DNA of 34,876 nt from Desulfobacteraceae bacterium (GCA_027858815.1 JAQIBZ010000266.1:1-34876); one strand, 5' to 3'. Shown: positions 22,734-33,275, numbered from the stretch's first letter. Made by a program: numbers and translations. The notes: a model not told the origin generated them from the sequence alone.

Positions 22734-23015
22734 ATGCCGATTTACGAATATGAATGTGCGAAATGTGGACATATTCATGAAATAATGCAAAAAATGTCGG
22801 ATAAACCACTTTCAAAATGCCCCCAGTGTACCGGGAAGCTTCACAAGATAGTTTCACAAAGTTCATTCCATTTAAAAGGATCGGGCTGGTATGTAACTGA
22901 TTATGCCAATAAGTCGAACAGTTCCACTGCGCCGGCGAAAAATAAAGAACCGATAAAAACCGAAAGTAAAACATCTGAAAAAACAACAACCACTAAAAAA
23001 GAAACTTCGGATTAA
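22734..23015 (+). CDS. FmdB-family zinc ribbon protein
   Basis: The 93-residue protein starts with the FmdB/CxxC signature MPIYEYECAKCGHIHEI and has a second CPQC pair (about residue 34), giving a zinc ribbon of about 45 residues. The remainder is a low-complexity Lys/Thr/Ser-rich tail (KTSEKTTTTKKETSD). Function is not known precisely; the name comes from a formamidase regulator, and the domain is common as a putative regulatory or nucleic-acid-binding module. The start at 22734 is chosen over the track's 22698 because it begins the family's canonical MPIYEYEC and has AGGAGA nine bases ahead. groES follows after 290 bases. Confidence 0.88.
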   Translation: MPIYEYECAKCGHIHEIMQKMSDKPLSKCPQCTGKLHKIVSQSSFHLKGSGWYVTDYANKSNSSTAPAKNKEPIKTESKTSEKTTTTKKETSD

Positions 23016-23216
23016 TTGTTTTCAGATGATGGTTAAATATATTGCCAGTTAGAGCCGTGAGTATTTTTTTGCACTGATGTTATTTATATATAATAATTTT
23101 TTCAGGCAAAAAAGACACTTTTCGGTATATTTTTTTTAAGAACGTTGATTTCATGGATTGAGTCACTATGTTTTGATTTCTTTAAATCATGGCAAACTGA
23201 TTTATGGTTTAATGTT

Positions 23217-23225
23217 TGCTATATT
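23217..23225 (+). promoter_or_regulatory. Possible extended -10 promoter of groESL
   Basis: TGC-TATATT (23217-23225) matches the extended -10 consensus TGN-TATAAT, about 80 bases before groES. No convincing -35 box, and no CIRCE inverted repeat (TTAGCACTC-N9-GAGTGCTAA) is present in 23016-23305. Confidence 0.3.
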
Positions 23226-23305
23226 TTGGAATGACTTTTTCAAATGATGATTGATTTTACTAATGAATGAGAAAACTCAAAAAAGGAAAAAGGAGAAGAA
23301 GTAAA

Positions 23306-23593
23306 ATGAAAATCAGACCATTGCAAGATCGTATTCTGGTTAAACGGATTGAAGAGGAATCAAAGACCAGAGGCGGAATCATTATTCCTGATAGCGCAAA
23401 AGAAAAACCCGCTGAAGGCGTTGTTGCGGCAGTTGGTAACGGTAAACGGGGTGATGACGGCAAGTTGATTGCGCTTGACGTTAAAACTGGTGACCGTGTT
23501 TTATTTGCCAAATATGCCGGCACAGACGTAAAAATTAATGATGTAGAGCACTTAATCATGCGTGAAGATGATATCTTGGGAATAATTGAATAA
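23306..23593 (+). CDS. groES: Co-chaperonin GroES
   Basis: The 95-residue protein matches GroES throughout: [16 protein letters not shown] at the start, the mobile loop [43 protein letters not shown] and the end [11 protein letters not shown]. It forms the heptameric lid of the GroEL chamber. The start at 23306 has AGGAGAAG upstream; the track's 23267 would add a lysine-rich non-homologous extension. groEL begins 21 bases downstream, so they form the standard operon. Confidence 0.98.
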   Translation: MKIRPLQDRILVKRIEEESKTRGGIIIPDSAKEKPAEGVVAAVGNGKRGDDGKLIALDVKTGDRVLFAKYAGTDVKINDVEHLIMREDDILGIIE

Positions 23594-25273
<1,680 letters not shown>

Positions 25274-25307
25274 TCCATACCTGATTCTGTTTTTCATATA
25301 TCATTAT

Positions 25308-25349
25308 AAAATGCCTTCACGCATTGTTGCGTGAAGGCATTTTATTTTG
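25308..25349 (+). terminator. Intrinsic terminator after groEL
   Basis: AAAATGCCTTCACGCA and TGCGTGAAGGCATTTT form a perfect 16-pair stem with a TTGT loop, followed by a T-rich tail. It lies 34 bases after the groEL stop and directly abuts the palindromic element at 25349. Confidence 0.93.
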
Positions 25350-25457
25350 TAAGCGTTCACAGGGCACCGCATCTGCTTTGTTCCCGGGCACTTGGAGTAC
25401 GACGAGTACGTCTTCGTGCCCGGCGCCTCGCATCTGCGGCACCCTATAAACGCTTAC
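25349..25457. repeat. Long palindromic element with GTAC-N5-GTAC centre
   Basis: GTAAGCGTT (25349-25357) and AACGCTTAC (25449-25457) close a hairpin-like element of 109 bases. Inner arms pair imperfectly (GGGCACCGCATCTGC / GCATCTGCGGCACCC), and CGGGCAC/GTGCCCG pair near the centre. The loop holds GTACGACGAGTACGTCTTC (25397-25415). It is GC-rich relative to its surroundings and has no coding potential. Confidence 0.7.
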
Positions 25458-25550
25458 AGGCCAATGGTTTACGAAAATCTGATAATTTCGAACCCGTGAA
25501 TGGGTACTTTTTTTTAATGTAAAACGCGTAGAACTGCCGAACCATTTGAC

Positions 25551-25579
25551 TTGACACTTGGCGTGTTGTCAGATAGTTT
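25551..25579 (+). promoter_or_regulatory. Candidate promoter of the tol-pal operon
   Basis: TTGACA (25551-25556) is followed after 17 bases by TAGTTT, about 110 bases before tolQ. The -35 box is consensus, the -10 box is weak. Confidence 0.4.
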
Positions 25580-25691
25580 CGTTACTGACTTTTTATGTGC
25601 GGTTGCGTGTAGAAACATAAACGCTGTAAAAAAGTTTGTGGTTTGCAGGTGTGCCGGTCAATTAATTCAAAACAATGGGAGACTCCTTCTT

Positions 25692-26417
25692 ATGGTTTCT
25701 GAAAGGCTTGATGTCATTCATATGATATTAAACGCCGGTTTAATGGTTCAGTTTGTGATGCTGCTGTTGTTTCTGTTTTCGGTTGCTTCCTGGGCGATTA
25801 TCCTGATCAAGTATTTTCAAATCAGAAAAGCGTATAAAGAATCCGCTTTTTTTGTTGAATACTTCTGGAAGTCCAAGGATTTCTCAGATGCTTTTGCCCA
25901 GGCAAAAGGACTGGAGTTCAGTCCTATTGCGCGGGCATTTCGTATCGCATATATGGAAATGAGAAAGATTTATACCGATGGTCTTCCCCGTGAAAATAAA
26001 AATAATGAAAAACGGATTTCCAGGGATGAGAGTGTTAAAGGGTTTGAAAATGTCAAACGGGCTTTGCACCGGTCCGGTAATACGGAAAGTATCCGCCTGA
26101 TCCAGATGGTGCCGTTTCTGGCAACTACCGGAAATACCGCACCGTTTATCGGGTTGTTCGGAACCGTATGGGGAATTATGAATTCCTTTCACAGCATTGC
26201 TTTTCAAAAAGGGTCTGCTACGATTGCAGCCGTTGCTCCCGGCATTTCTGAAGCTCTGGTTGCCACCGCAGCCGGACTTGCCGTGGCAATACCGGCGGTT
26301 ATCGCCTATAATTATTTTACCCAGAAGATTAGAATCATTGAATCCGAGTTGGACAGTTTTTCGGCTGACTTTTTAAATATCATTGAACGAGAGATGATTT
26401 TATCCCAAGAGGTCTAA
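25692..26417 (+). CDS. tolQ: TolQ, proton-channel subunit of the Tol-Pal system
   Basis: The 241-residue protein has the MotA/TolQ/ExbB layout: one N-terminal membrane helix (about 15-37), a cytoplasmic loop and two C-terminal helices in the segment ATTGNTAPFIGLFGTVWGIM through EALVATAAGLAVAIPAVIAYN, with the conserved Thr/Gly-rich channel motif. With TolR it uses the proton motive force to energise TolA. The ATG at 25692 with GGGAGA upstream is preferred; the track's 25551 would add a 47-residue non-homologous extension. tolR starts one base after the stop. Confidence 0.95.
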   Translation: MVSERLDVIHMILNAGLMVQFVMLLLFLFSVASWAIILIKYFQIRKAYKESAFFVEYFWKSKDFSDAFAQAKGLEFSPIARAFRIAYMEMRKIYTDGLPRENKNNEKRISRDESVKGFENVKRALHRSGNTESIRLIQMVPFLATTGNTAPFIGLFGTVWGIMNSFHSIAFQKGSATIAAVAPGISEALVATAAGLAVAIPAVIAYNYFTQKIRIIESELDSFSADFLNIIEREMILSQEV

Positions 26418-26418
26418 A

Positions 26419-26847
26419 ATGGCAATTGGACGCAATAACAATGACACATTGATGTCTGAAATAAATGTTACCCCGTTTGTTGATGTTATGCTGGTGTTGC
26501 TGATCATCTTTATGGTCACAACCCCTATGATGGTTCAGGGCGTGAATGTGTCTCTGCCTGAAATTGAACATGGGGACAGCATCGCCACTGAAGAGGATCA
26601 GCTGATCGTATCCATTGATAAGGATAATAAGATTCTGATCAATGATTTTGAAGTGGGGATTGATTTTTTAAAGGAAAAGCTGACAACGATTTTTAAAAAC
26701 CGTACGACAAAAAATGTTTTTTTGAAAGCTGATAAAAATATTTCTTACGGTACTGTCGTCAGGGTTATGTCCGAAATTAAGGGTGCGGGTGTTGAAAAGC
26801 TTGGGATGGTGACCCTGCCATTGGATACAAAAAAATCCAAAATTTAA
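26419..26847 (+). CDS. tolR: TolR, ExbD/TolR-family subunit
   Basis: The 142-residue protein begins with the ExbD/TolR signature SEINVTPFVDVMLVLLIIFMV, a single membrane helix carrying the essential aspartate (PFVDVMLVL), followed by a periplasmic domain. It partners TolQ to convert proton flow into TolA movement. It starts one base after the tolQ stop with AAGAGG upstream, and tolA follows after 34 bases. Confidence 0.95.
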   Translation: MAIGRNNNDTLMSEINVTPFVDVMLVLLIIFMVTTPMMVQGVNVSLPEIEHGDSIATEEDQLIVSIDKDNKILINDFEVGIDFLKEKLTTIFKNRTTKNVFLKADKNISYGTVVRVMSEIKGAGVEKLGMVTLPLDTKKSKI

Positions 26848-26881
26848 GTCTGATTGATTCAAGAATAAAATCTACCAATTG

Positions 26882-27781
26882 ATGATACAACCTGCTTTAA
26901 TAGTTGACGATATCGACGATCAAATTCGCAGTTTTTTGATTTTTGCGTTGATATCGTTTATGAGTCATTTAATCATTTTTGCTTTGATTGCGTTTGTTCA
27001 TCTCCCCACTTCATTTGAACGGCGGGTTGAACTGCCGCCGACAATTGATGTGGATCTGCTGGCATTTAACCCGGAGACGCCACTGCCGCCTGCAAAAGTT
27101 AAAACGGCTGTTGCCTCTCCACTATCCCCAATAGCTCCGATGGATCAGTTGATTGATAAAATTTCAAAAATGCCTGCTCCCAGTTCGTCGGAGACATTGC
27201 CGGTTAAAAAAGGCTTAAAAAAGAAAAAGAACCCATCCGATTATGTCGTAGCAAAACCTAAAAAAGATAAGAAAACTAAAAAACCGTTGAAAAAAAAGAA
27301 GATTGATACGGAACAAGTCCTTCAAAAAGCCGTAAAAAGAATTGAAAATCAGACAGAAGCGTCGCATCCGAAATCAGTTTCGGATCGCATTGAAAGTTTG
27401 AAGAAAGAGGTGCGGAATCAGTCTGGTAAACCGTCAAAAGCCGCCCCGGCGTCAACATCTGTCAGTTCAGGGAAGTCGTACTCTAAAGATTTTTCTCAAA
27501 TTGAGATTTTTCAGGCGGAAGTGTCTGTTCGTATGAAAAATAACTGGGTGTTTTCCGATAAACTGGCCGGACAAACCAAGGGACTTGAAAGTCGACTGGT
27601 AATAAAAATTTTACCGGGTGGTGAAATTACGGATGTGTGGTTTGAAAAGCGGTCAGGTAATGAATATTTAGATAATTCCGCATACAAAACGGTTATGAAA
27701 TCAAATCCGCTCCCCCCGCTGCCGGCAGGGTTTGCCTATTATCATCTGGTTCTCGGGTTTACACCTTCCGGCTTAAATTAA
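26882..27781 (+). CDS. tolA: TolA/TonB-like energy-transducing protein
   Basis: The protein (299 residues) has an N-terminal membrane helix (about 18-42, SFLIFALISFMSHLIIFALI), a long Lys/Pro-rich middle (KKGLKKKKNPSDYVV..., KPKKDKKTKKPLKKKK) spanning the periplasm and a C-terminal TonB/TolA-type domain (about 205-298; VSVRMKNNWVFSDKLAG, LVIKILPGGEITDVWFEKRSG). It would connect TolQR to Pal/TolB at the outer membrane. The position between tolR and tolB supports TolA over TonB. The middle is shorter and more lysine/proline-based than E. coli TolA. Confidence 0.9.
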   Translation: MIQPALIVDDIDDQIRSFLIFALISFMSHLIIFALIAFVHLPTSFERRVELPPTIDVDLLAFNPETPLPPAKVKTAVASPLSPIAPMDQLIDKISKMPAPSSSETLPVKKGLKKKKNPSDYVVAKPKKDKKTKKPLKKKKIDTEQVLQKAVKRIENQTEASHPKSVSDRIESLKKEVRNQSGKPSKAAPASTSVSSGKSYSKDFSQIEIFQAEVSVRMKNNWVFSDKLAGQTKGLESRLVIKILPGGEITDVWFEKRSGNEYLDNSAYKTVMKSNPLPPLPAGFAYYHLVLGFTPSGLN

Positions 27782-27813
27782 TAAACATTTTTAATTAAAA
27801 CCGTCTTAAGCCA

Positions 27814-29160
27814 ATGCTGCAATGTATGAAAATAAAATTATTGAATATTATTTTTCCGGCGGGTTATGTGCTGCTGATATCCTTATTATTAATGCCGCAA
27901 ATGTGTTTTGCGGACTATGATTATATTAAAATCAGTGATCCGTTTTTAAATAAAATCCCGGTTGCCGTGCCTGTTTTAAAAAGTCTGTCACAAGAGTCTG
28001 CTGCAAAAGAGATTGCACTCAAGGCGTCTGATCTTGTCTATGAAGCGTTATCGTTTACCGGCTATTTTAAAATGATTGATCGGGAGGCATTTTTAGAAGA
28101 TCTTCAGGTACAAGGGATTACCGGTCCGGAAATAAACTTTGACAATTGGACGGATATCGGTGCGGAACTTTTAATTACCGGTGGTGTCACCATTAAAGAC
28201 GAACTCCTTCAGATTGAATTCAGATTGTTTGATACGTTTAAATCTGAACTGATTTTCGGTAAACGCTACAAGGGCCGTCTTGACGACCAGCGGAAAATTG
28301 TTCATCGGTTTTGTAGTGAAATGCTTTATCGGTTAACCGGTAAACGGGGTGTTTTTGAAAGCATGATTGCCTTTGTCTCCACAACGACAGGGAACAAAGA
28401 GATTTTTACCTGTGAATTTGACGGGTATGATGTAAAACAGGTGACAAAGACAAAATCTTTGACATTATTTCCGGCCTGGTCCCCGGATGGTTCATCTATA
28501 GCCTATACGTCGTACCAGAATGACAAACCGGAAATTTTTATCCGGCACTTGCATGATGGGAAAGAAAAAAAGATTTCATTTGACGGGATTAATATTACGC
28601 CAGTATGGATGCCCGGTAAAAATCTAATGGGTGCCACTCTGTCATTTGAAGGAGACGAAGAAATATATCTTTTGACCGAAACAGGAAAAATTGATAAACG
28701 ATTAACTAAAAACTGGGGCATAGATGTTTCGCCGGCATTTTCGCCGGACGGTAAAAAAATGGCATTTGTTTCCAAAAGATTTGGCAGTCCGCAAATTTTT
28801 ATTCAAAACCTGGATACCGGGGCGGTCAGACGACTGACCTATGAAGGTAAGTATAATACACAACCGGACTGGTCGCCGGCAGGAGATCGGATTGTTTATT
28901 CAGGCATGGAAGCTGGTCAGGCCAATATTTTTGTCATTAATGCGGATGGGAAAGACTTTAAACAGTTAACCATTGATGCCGGCAGCAATGAGTCGCCTTC
29001 ATGGTCCCCGGACGGGAGCCTGATTGCATTTAGTTCCACACGGACGGGAAAATCCCGTATTTATGTTATGACTGCATCGGGAACGGATCAGCGGACCTTG
29101 CTGACACTTTTCGGTGAACAGACAGACCCTGCCTGGTCGTCTTCATTTAAAGAGTATTAA
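27814..29160 (+). CDS. tolB: TolB, periplasmic beta-propeller of the Tol-Pal system
   Basis: The 448-residue protein has a Sec signal peptide (hydrophobic run ending LLMPQMCFA before DYDYIK), an N-terminal TolB domain (about 35-165) and a C-terminal six-bladed propeller made of WSPDGS-type repeats (AWSPDGSSIAYTSYQ, AFSPDGKKMAFVSKR, DWSPAGDRIVYSGME, SWSPDGSLIAFSSTR). It interacts with Pal at the outer membrane. The start is uncertain: the ATG at 27826 (MKIKLLN) gives a more ordinary signal peptide than 27814, and neither has a strong ribosome-binding site. Confidence 0.95.
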   Translation: MLQCMKIKLLNIIFPAGYVLLISLLLMPQMCFADYDYIKISDPFLNKIPVAVPVLKSLSQESAAKEIALKASDLVYEALSFTGYFKMIDREAFLEDLQVQGITGPEINFDNWTDIGAELLITGGVTIKDELLQIEFRLFDTFKSELIFGKRYKGRLDDQRKIVHRFCSEMLYRLTGKRGVFESMIAFVSTTTGNKEIFTCEFDGYDVKQVTKTKSLTLFPAWSPDGSSIAYTSYQNDKPEIFIRHLHDGKEKKISFDGINITPVWMPGKNLMGATLSFEGDEEIYLLTETGKIDKRLTKNWGIDVSPAFSPDGKKMAFVSKRFGSPQIFIQNLDTGAVRRLTYEGKYNTQPDWSPAGDRIVYSGMEAGQANIFVINADGKDFKQLTIDAGSNESPSWSPDGSLIAFSSTRTGKSRIYVMTASGTDQRTLLTLFGEQTDPAWSSSFKEY

Positions 29161-29227
29161 AATCAGGTCTTAAAATATTCGGTACTGTAAACAAATAATG
29201 AACTTAATATTTATTTAGGAGAGCATC

Positions 29228-29827
29228 ATGAAAAAAGGTAATATTTATGTTAAAATCGGATTGATCATTCTCATGGGTGTTTTTTTAATGACAGTATCGT
29301 CATGCTCCGAGAAAAAGCCCCGTTTGGATCCAATGGAACAATATCCTTCTGAAACAGACGTCTCTACTGAGGCAGCCCAGGGACAGGAAGATGCCAACCC
29401 GTCTTTGTCTGAAGAAGAATTACAAGCTCAAATGGAAGCCCAACAGCTTCAGGAACAGGAAGCGGTTCGGATTAAAGAAGAAGCCCGGATGAAGTTTGTA
29501 AATGAAGATGTTTATTTCAGTTTTGATGATGCTACACTGTCTTCAGATGCCCGGATGACCCTTAAACAGAAAGTTTCATGGCTGAGGGAAAATCCCGGCG
29601 CGTCCATTTTGATTGAAGGCCATTGTGATGAACGCGGGACGTCAGAATATAATATTGCCCTGGGACAAAGGCGTGCCCAGAGTATCAAAACGTTTATGAT
29701 AAATGCCGGTATCAATGCTTCCCGATTAAGCACCGTCAGCTATGGTGAAGAGCGGCCGGTTGATTTTGCCAACAATGAAACCGCCTGGTCTAAAAATCGA
29801 CGGGCTCATTTTAAAATTCAGAATTAA
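29228..29827 (+). CDS. pal: Pal, peptidoglycan-associated outer-membrane lipoprotein
   Basis: The 199-residue protein has a lipoprotein signal peptide with lipobox VSSC (about residue 26), an acidic, glutamine-rich linker, and a C-terminal OmpA-like domain (about 90-197) with the peptidoglycan-binding motif EGHCDERGTSEYNIALGQRRA. It tethers the outer membrane to peptidoglycan in the Tol-Pal system. AGGAG lies eight bases before the ATG. The linker (about residues 35-88) is longer than in E. coli Pal. Confidence 0.96.
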   Translation: MKKGNIYVKIGLIILMGVFLMTVSSCSEKKPRLDPMEQYPSETDVSTEAAQGQEDANPSLSEEELQAQMEAQQLQEQEAVRIKEEARMKFVNEDVYFSFDDATLSSDARMTLKQKVSWLRENPGASILIEGHCDERGTSEYNIALGQRRAQSIKTFMINAGINASRLSTVSYGEERPVDFANNETAWSKNRRAHFKIQN

Positions 29828-29868
29828 TCTATCTGCCGGTTTTTTCGAAGGCGATTAAGAAATTTTGC

Positions 29869-29898
29869 AAGGCTGCAGCCATTAACGGCTGTAGCCTT
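29869..29898 (+). other. Stable intergenic hairpin between pal and cpoB
   Basis: AAGGCTGCAGCC and GGCTGTAGCCTT form a 12-pair stem (one G-U) with an ATTAAC loop, 42 bases after the pal stop. No T-run follows, so it may be an mRNA-stabilising or attenuating hairpin rather than a terminator. Confidence 0.5.
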
Positions 29899-29986
29899 AC
29901 CCTCATTATATTTTACTATCATCATAATTTCGGTATGTTTCCGTTCCCATCAATAGATACCTGTAAATTTGTGAGAGAAGTTATTT

Positions 29987-30823
29987 ATGAAAATTAAATT
30001 TATTTTAATGATATGTATCCTGATGGTTTTTTCCGGATGTGCGACTAATAAAGATGTGAAGCATCTTGAACGACGCATGTCACAGCTTGAAACGGCGAAT
30101 AGATCACTGCAAAATAATATTCAGCAATTAAAAACGGATATTGAAAATCAGATAGCTGTCGAAAATGGTCTAAGGGATCTGTTTGCCGGACAAGGGGCTG
30201 AGTTTGTACAATTTAAAGATGGGATTAGTCGATTAAACGGCCGGTTTGATGAAACAGAATATCGGATTAATCGGGATATGCAATCGCTGAAGAATTCCTT
30301 AAAGATTTTCGGCAATACAATCGATCATTTTTCACAAACCGTTTTGCAAAATCAAAACCGGATTCAGCGTATCGAAAGTTACGTCGGATATGAGCTTGGC
30401 GGAGATGACACTGCAAAGGGTAAGGATGTCCCGCCGTCAAAAGATAAAATGTCTGAAGAAGAACTGTATGAAGTCTCCAAGCAGGCTTATGACCGTGCTG
30501 ACTATGAGACAGCGCGACAGGGATTTGAAAAATTTTTAGAAATTTATCCCAAATCAGATAAGGCGGATAATGCCCGTTTCTGGATCGGTGAAATTTATTT
30601 TACCGAAGAATGGTACCAGAAGGCAATTGTTGAATACCAAAAAGTAATCGAGAATTACCCAACAGGCAATAAAGTTCAGGCTGCCTATTTAAAACAGGGA
30701 ATTGCCTTTGAAAAACTCGGAGAAAGTGCCACTGCTTTGCAGGTTTTCAAAACGCTGATTGAAAAATTCCCGGATGCAAACGAATCCAAGATTGCCAGGC
30801 AGAAGGTTCCTAAAATTGAGTAA
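29987..30823 (+). CDS. cpoB: CpoB/YbgF-like Tol-Pal accessory protein
   Basis: The 278-residue protein has an N-terminal hydrophobic signal ending in FSGC (about residue 18), a probable lipobox, then a coiled coil (about 22-135) and C-terminal TPR repeats (about 150-275; YEVSKQAYDRADYETARQGF, FWIGEIYFTEEWYQKAIVEY, LKQGIAFEKLGESATALQVF). This is the CpoB/YbgF architecture, which coordinates Tol function with peptidoglycan synthesis at division. E. coli CpoB is soluble periplasmic, whereas this one appears lipidated. It completes the tol cluster, which lacks ybgC here. ruvC follows 29 bases later. Confidence 0.9.
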   Translation: MKIKFILMICILMVFSGCATNKDVKHLERRMSQLETANRSLQNNIQQLKTDIENQIAVENGLRDLFAGQGAEFVQFKDGISRLNGRFDETEYRINRDMQSLKNSLKIFGNTIDHFSQTVLQNQNRIQRIESYVGYELGGDDTAKGKDVPPSKDKMSEEELYEVSKQAYDRADYETARQGFEKFLEIYPKSDKADNARFWIGEIYFTEEWYQKAIVEYQKVIENYPTGNKVQAAYLKQGIAFEKLGESATALQVFKTLIEKFPDANESKIARQKVPKIE

Positions 30824-30852
30824 AAAACCATTGCAACTTTTTTATACAGCGG

Positions 30853-31344
30853 ATGATTAAGGTTGTAGGCATTGATCCCGGTTTAGCCGCTACAGGTGTT
30901 GCGGTTCTGCAAGGGATTGGATTATCCGTAAAACATTTTTCATACGGAACGATAAAGACATCTCCGAAGGATAAACTTTCCGATCGCCTGAACCAGATCT
31001 ACACCAAGCTGTCATCTTTATTAGAAGGTGAATCCCCGGATGTTATGGTGGTTGAAGATGTGTTTTCCGTTGAGAAGTTTCCCCAGTCCGGAATAACATT
31101 AGGCAAAGTCACCGGCGTGATATTGCTTGCCGGGTGCCGGAAAAAAATTCCGGTTATGGAGATTCCTGTTCGTGAGGCAAAGCAGGTTCTGACCGGAAGC
31201 GGCAGCGCGGGTAAAAAACAGCTGGAGGAAAGCGTCAGGCGACGTCTTAACCATAACAAGCAGATCAAGCCCAATCATGCATCGGATGCCATGGCCCTGG
31301 CAATGATCGGACTTTTTCGATGGGATAACCAGAAATCATTATGA
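30853..31344 (+). CDS. ruvC: RuvC Holliday-junction resolvase
   Basis: The 163-residue protein matches RuvC: the first acidic residue in VVGIDPGLAATG, the second in VVEDVFS, and the C-terminal pair in NHASDAMALA. These coordinate the metal ions for symmetric cleavage of Holliday junctions. The start (ATG 30853) follows the cpoB stop by 29 bases. ruvA begins within the stop (ATGA overlap at 31341-31344), so the genes are translationally coupled as ruvC-ruvA-ruvB. Confidence 0.96.
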   Translation: MIKVVGIDPGLAATGVAVLQGIGLSVKHFSYGTIKTSPKDKLSDRLNQIYTKLSSLLEGESPDVMVVEDVFSVEKFPQSGITLGKVTGVILLAGCRKKIPVMEIPVREAKQVLTGSGSAGKKQLEESVRRRLNHNKQIKPNHASDAMALAMIGLFRWDNQKSL

Positions 31345-31961
31345 TCGCATACCTTGAAGGAACCCTGTTAAAAAAAGAAGCCGATCGAATTGTTTTGCTG
31401 GCTAATCAGGTGGGATATGAAGTACTTATTCCGCTGTTTGTAATGGAGGCAGTGGGGGTTAAGTCCGTCGGCGATAAGGTTTCGCTGTTTATTTATTATC
31501 ATCAGACGGAACGGCAGCCCAAACCAGTGTTAATCGGGTTTCTTCTTGAAGCGGAACGTGAGTTTTTCCAAATGTTTATATCTGTTGAGGCCATTGGTCC
31601 GTTAAAAGCGGTCAAGGCGCTGAATTTGTCGATTCGCGATATTGCGCGCGCCATTGAATCCAAAAATATTGAGGCCCTGAAACGCTTAAACGGTATAGGT
31701 GAACGGACAGCCCGAAAAATCATTGCAACCCTTCAGGGTAAAATGGGCAAATTTGCATTGATCCGGGAAGATGAGACAGGCACCCCTGTGCCGGCTGATG
31801 ATTTTGTTGAACAGGTTATTGGCGTTCTGGTGGATCAGCTCGGTCATAAACTGCCTGAGGCAAAGCTGATGGTCATGTCAGCGATGAAACGCAAGCCGCT
31901 AATTGCAAATCCGGAAGATCTTTTTGATGAAGTTTATCGGGGTGAAATGTTAAATGAGTGA
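31341..31961 (+). CDS. ruvA: RuvA Holliday-junction-binding protein
   Basis: The 206-residue protein has the three RuvA domains: an OB-fold N terminus ([28 protein letters not shown]), paired helix-hairpin-helix motifs (about 70-140; [19 protein letters not shown]) and a short C-terminal RuvB-binding domain. It binds four-way junctions as a tetramer and recruits RuvB for branch migration. It overlaps ruvC by four bases and ruvB by eight. Confidence 0.96.
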   Translation: MIAYLEGTLLKKEADRIVLLANQVGYEVLIPLFVMEAVGVKSVGDKVSLFIYYHQTERQPKPVLIGFLLEAEREFFQMFISVEAIGPLKAVKALNLSIRDIARAIESKNIEALKRLNGIGERTARKIIATLQGKMGKFALIREDETGTPVPADDFVEQVIGVLVDQLGHKLPEAKLMVMSAMKRKPLIANPEDLFDEVYRGEMLNE

Positions 31962-32994
31962 TGATATAATTTCATATTCGTCCGATCAGCAGGGTATCCT
32001 GACCAGCGATGCGCTCCCCATTGATCAGGAACCGGAAATTATATCACTCCGGCCGGAACGGCTGCATGAATACATCGGGCAGGCGGAGGTTTTAGAAACT
32101 CTGGAGATTGCCATTGAAGCAACCAAGCAGCGGGGGGAAGCGCTGGAGCATGTATTGCTTCATGGGCCGCCGGGACTGGGTAAAACAACCCTTGCCCATA
32201 TCATTGCCAATGAGATGAACACACGGCTGGTGGTTACTTCCGGCCCGGCCCTTGAAAAGGGAGGGGATCTGATCGGAATGCTGACTCACCTGGAAACCGG
32301 TGATGTATTGTTCATTGATGAAATCCATCGCACCCCGAAAGCAGTTGAGGAATTACTGTATCCGGCCATGGAGGATTTTTCCATTGATTTTATATTTGAC
32401 AAGGGAATACATGCACGAAGTCATCGGTTTCAATTAAAGCAGTTTACACTGGTGGGGGCAACCACCCGGGTCGGATTGCTGTCAGCGCCGTTAAGGGATC
32501 GGTTTGGTCTTTTTCGGAGTCTTGATTTTTATAATTATGAAGATCTTGAAAGAATTGTCAGACGTTCTGCGGTATTGCTGAATCTGGAAATTGACAAAGA
32601 CGGGGCAGGTTCCCTGGCCCGGCGTTCCCGAGGAACGCCACGAATTATCAATCGATTATTAAAGCGGGCCAGGGATTATTCCCAAGTGCGTTCAGATGGC
32701 AGAATCAATGTCAAGACAATTTCAGAAGCACTCGGGTTAGAAGGTGTTGATGACGTCGGATTGACACCTCTTGACCGCCGATATCTAAGGACGATTATTA
32801 ATTATTATAACGGGGGGCCGGTCGGGATTGAAGCTGTGGCTGCGACGTTGCAGGAGGAGTCGGATACGCTGGTGGATGTTGTGGAGCCGTTTCTGCTTAA
32901 AATCGGATTTGTCATGAGAACTGCGGCTGGCAGACGTGCCTCGGAAGTTGCCTACAAGCACCTTGGTTTAGAGAAAGTGTCAGAAAAAACTTGA
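31954..32994 (+). CDS. ruvB: RuvB branch-migration helicase
   Basis: The 346-residue protein is a standard RuvB AAA+ ATPase: [13 protein letters not shown] at the N terminus, Walker [19 protein letters not shown], Walker [25 protein letters not shown], sensor 1 [20 protein letters not shown] and a winged-helix C terminus ([18 protein letters not shown]). Two hexamers flank RuvA and drive branch migration. The eight-base overlap with ruvA supports coupled translation. Confidence 0.98.
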   Translation: MSDDIISYSSDQQGILTSDALPIDQEPEIISLRPERLHEYIGQAEVLETLEIAIEATKQRGEALEHVLLHGPPGLGKTTLAHIIANEMNTRLVVTSGPALEKGGDLIGMLTHLETGDVLFIDEIHRTPKAVEELLYPAMEDFSIDFIFDKGIHARSHRFQLKQFTLVGATTRVGLLSAPLRDRFGLFRSLDFYNYEDLERIVRRSAVLLNLEIDKDGAGSLARRSRGTPRIINRLLKRARDYSQVRSDGRINVKTISEALGLEGVDDVGLTPLDRRYLRTIINYYNGGPVGIEAVAATLQEESDTLVDVVEPFLLKIGFVMRTAAGRRASEVAYKHLGLEKVSEKT

Positions 32995-33104
32995 CTTTAG
33001 CTTCTAAAAAAGTAAAATTATATATTTTTCTAAGATCAAATTGTCAAATTGACCAGCTTTAAATCGTACCATCTATAATCAAAAATGAACTTTGTATCAA
33101 TTAT

Positions 33105-33275
33105 GGTGGTCGTGCTGGCAGGGTAAATTTGTTCTGACCGCAAAGCCCATTAACCATGGGCCTGTTGACGCATTGACGGTCGGCACGGTGGCCGACCCTA
33201 CGATGCGGGTTGCCGTAGGGCGGGCCACCGTGCCGACCAGTCAAATTGAATAGAACAAATTCACCGTGTCGTGCC
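33105..33275. repeat. Long GC-rich inverted repeat upstream of rplM
   Basis: The core pairs GGTCGGCACGGTGGCC...CCCTACG (33178-33202) with CGTAGGG...GGCCACCGTGCCGACC (33214-33238); about 23 of 25 positions pair around an 11-base loop. Outer arms GGTAAATTTGTTCT and AGAACAAATTCACC (33252-33265) extend it, and a small GCCCAT/ATGGGC hairpin lies inside the left half. It is far more GC-rich than its flanks, suggesting a mobile REP/MITE-like element. Confidence 0.75.

Noticed and set aside
23016-23305. CIRCE operator upstream of groES
   Set aside because: Searched for TTAGCACTC-N9-GAGTGCTAA and found no match, only a weak extended -10.
25331-25522. 63-aa plus-strand ORF after groEL
   Set aside because: It translates the palindromic element and terminator; arginine-rich sequence without homology and no ribosome-binding site.
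32991-33012. TTGACT-N16-TAAAAT promoter overlapping the ruvB stop
   Set aside because: Good boxes, but no gene follows for about 370 bases and rplM has a better-placed promoter.
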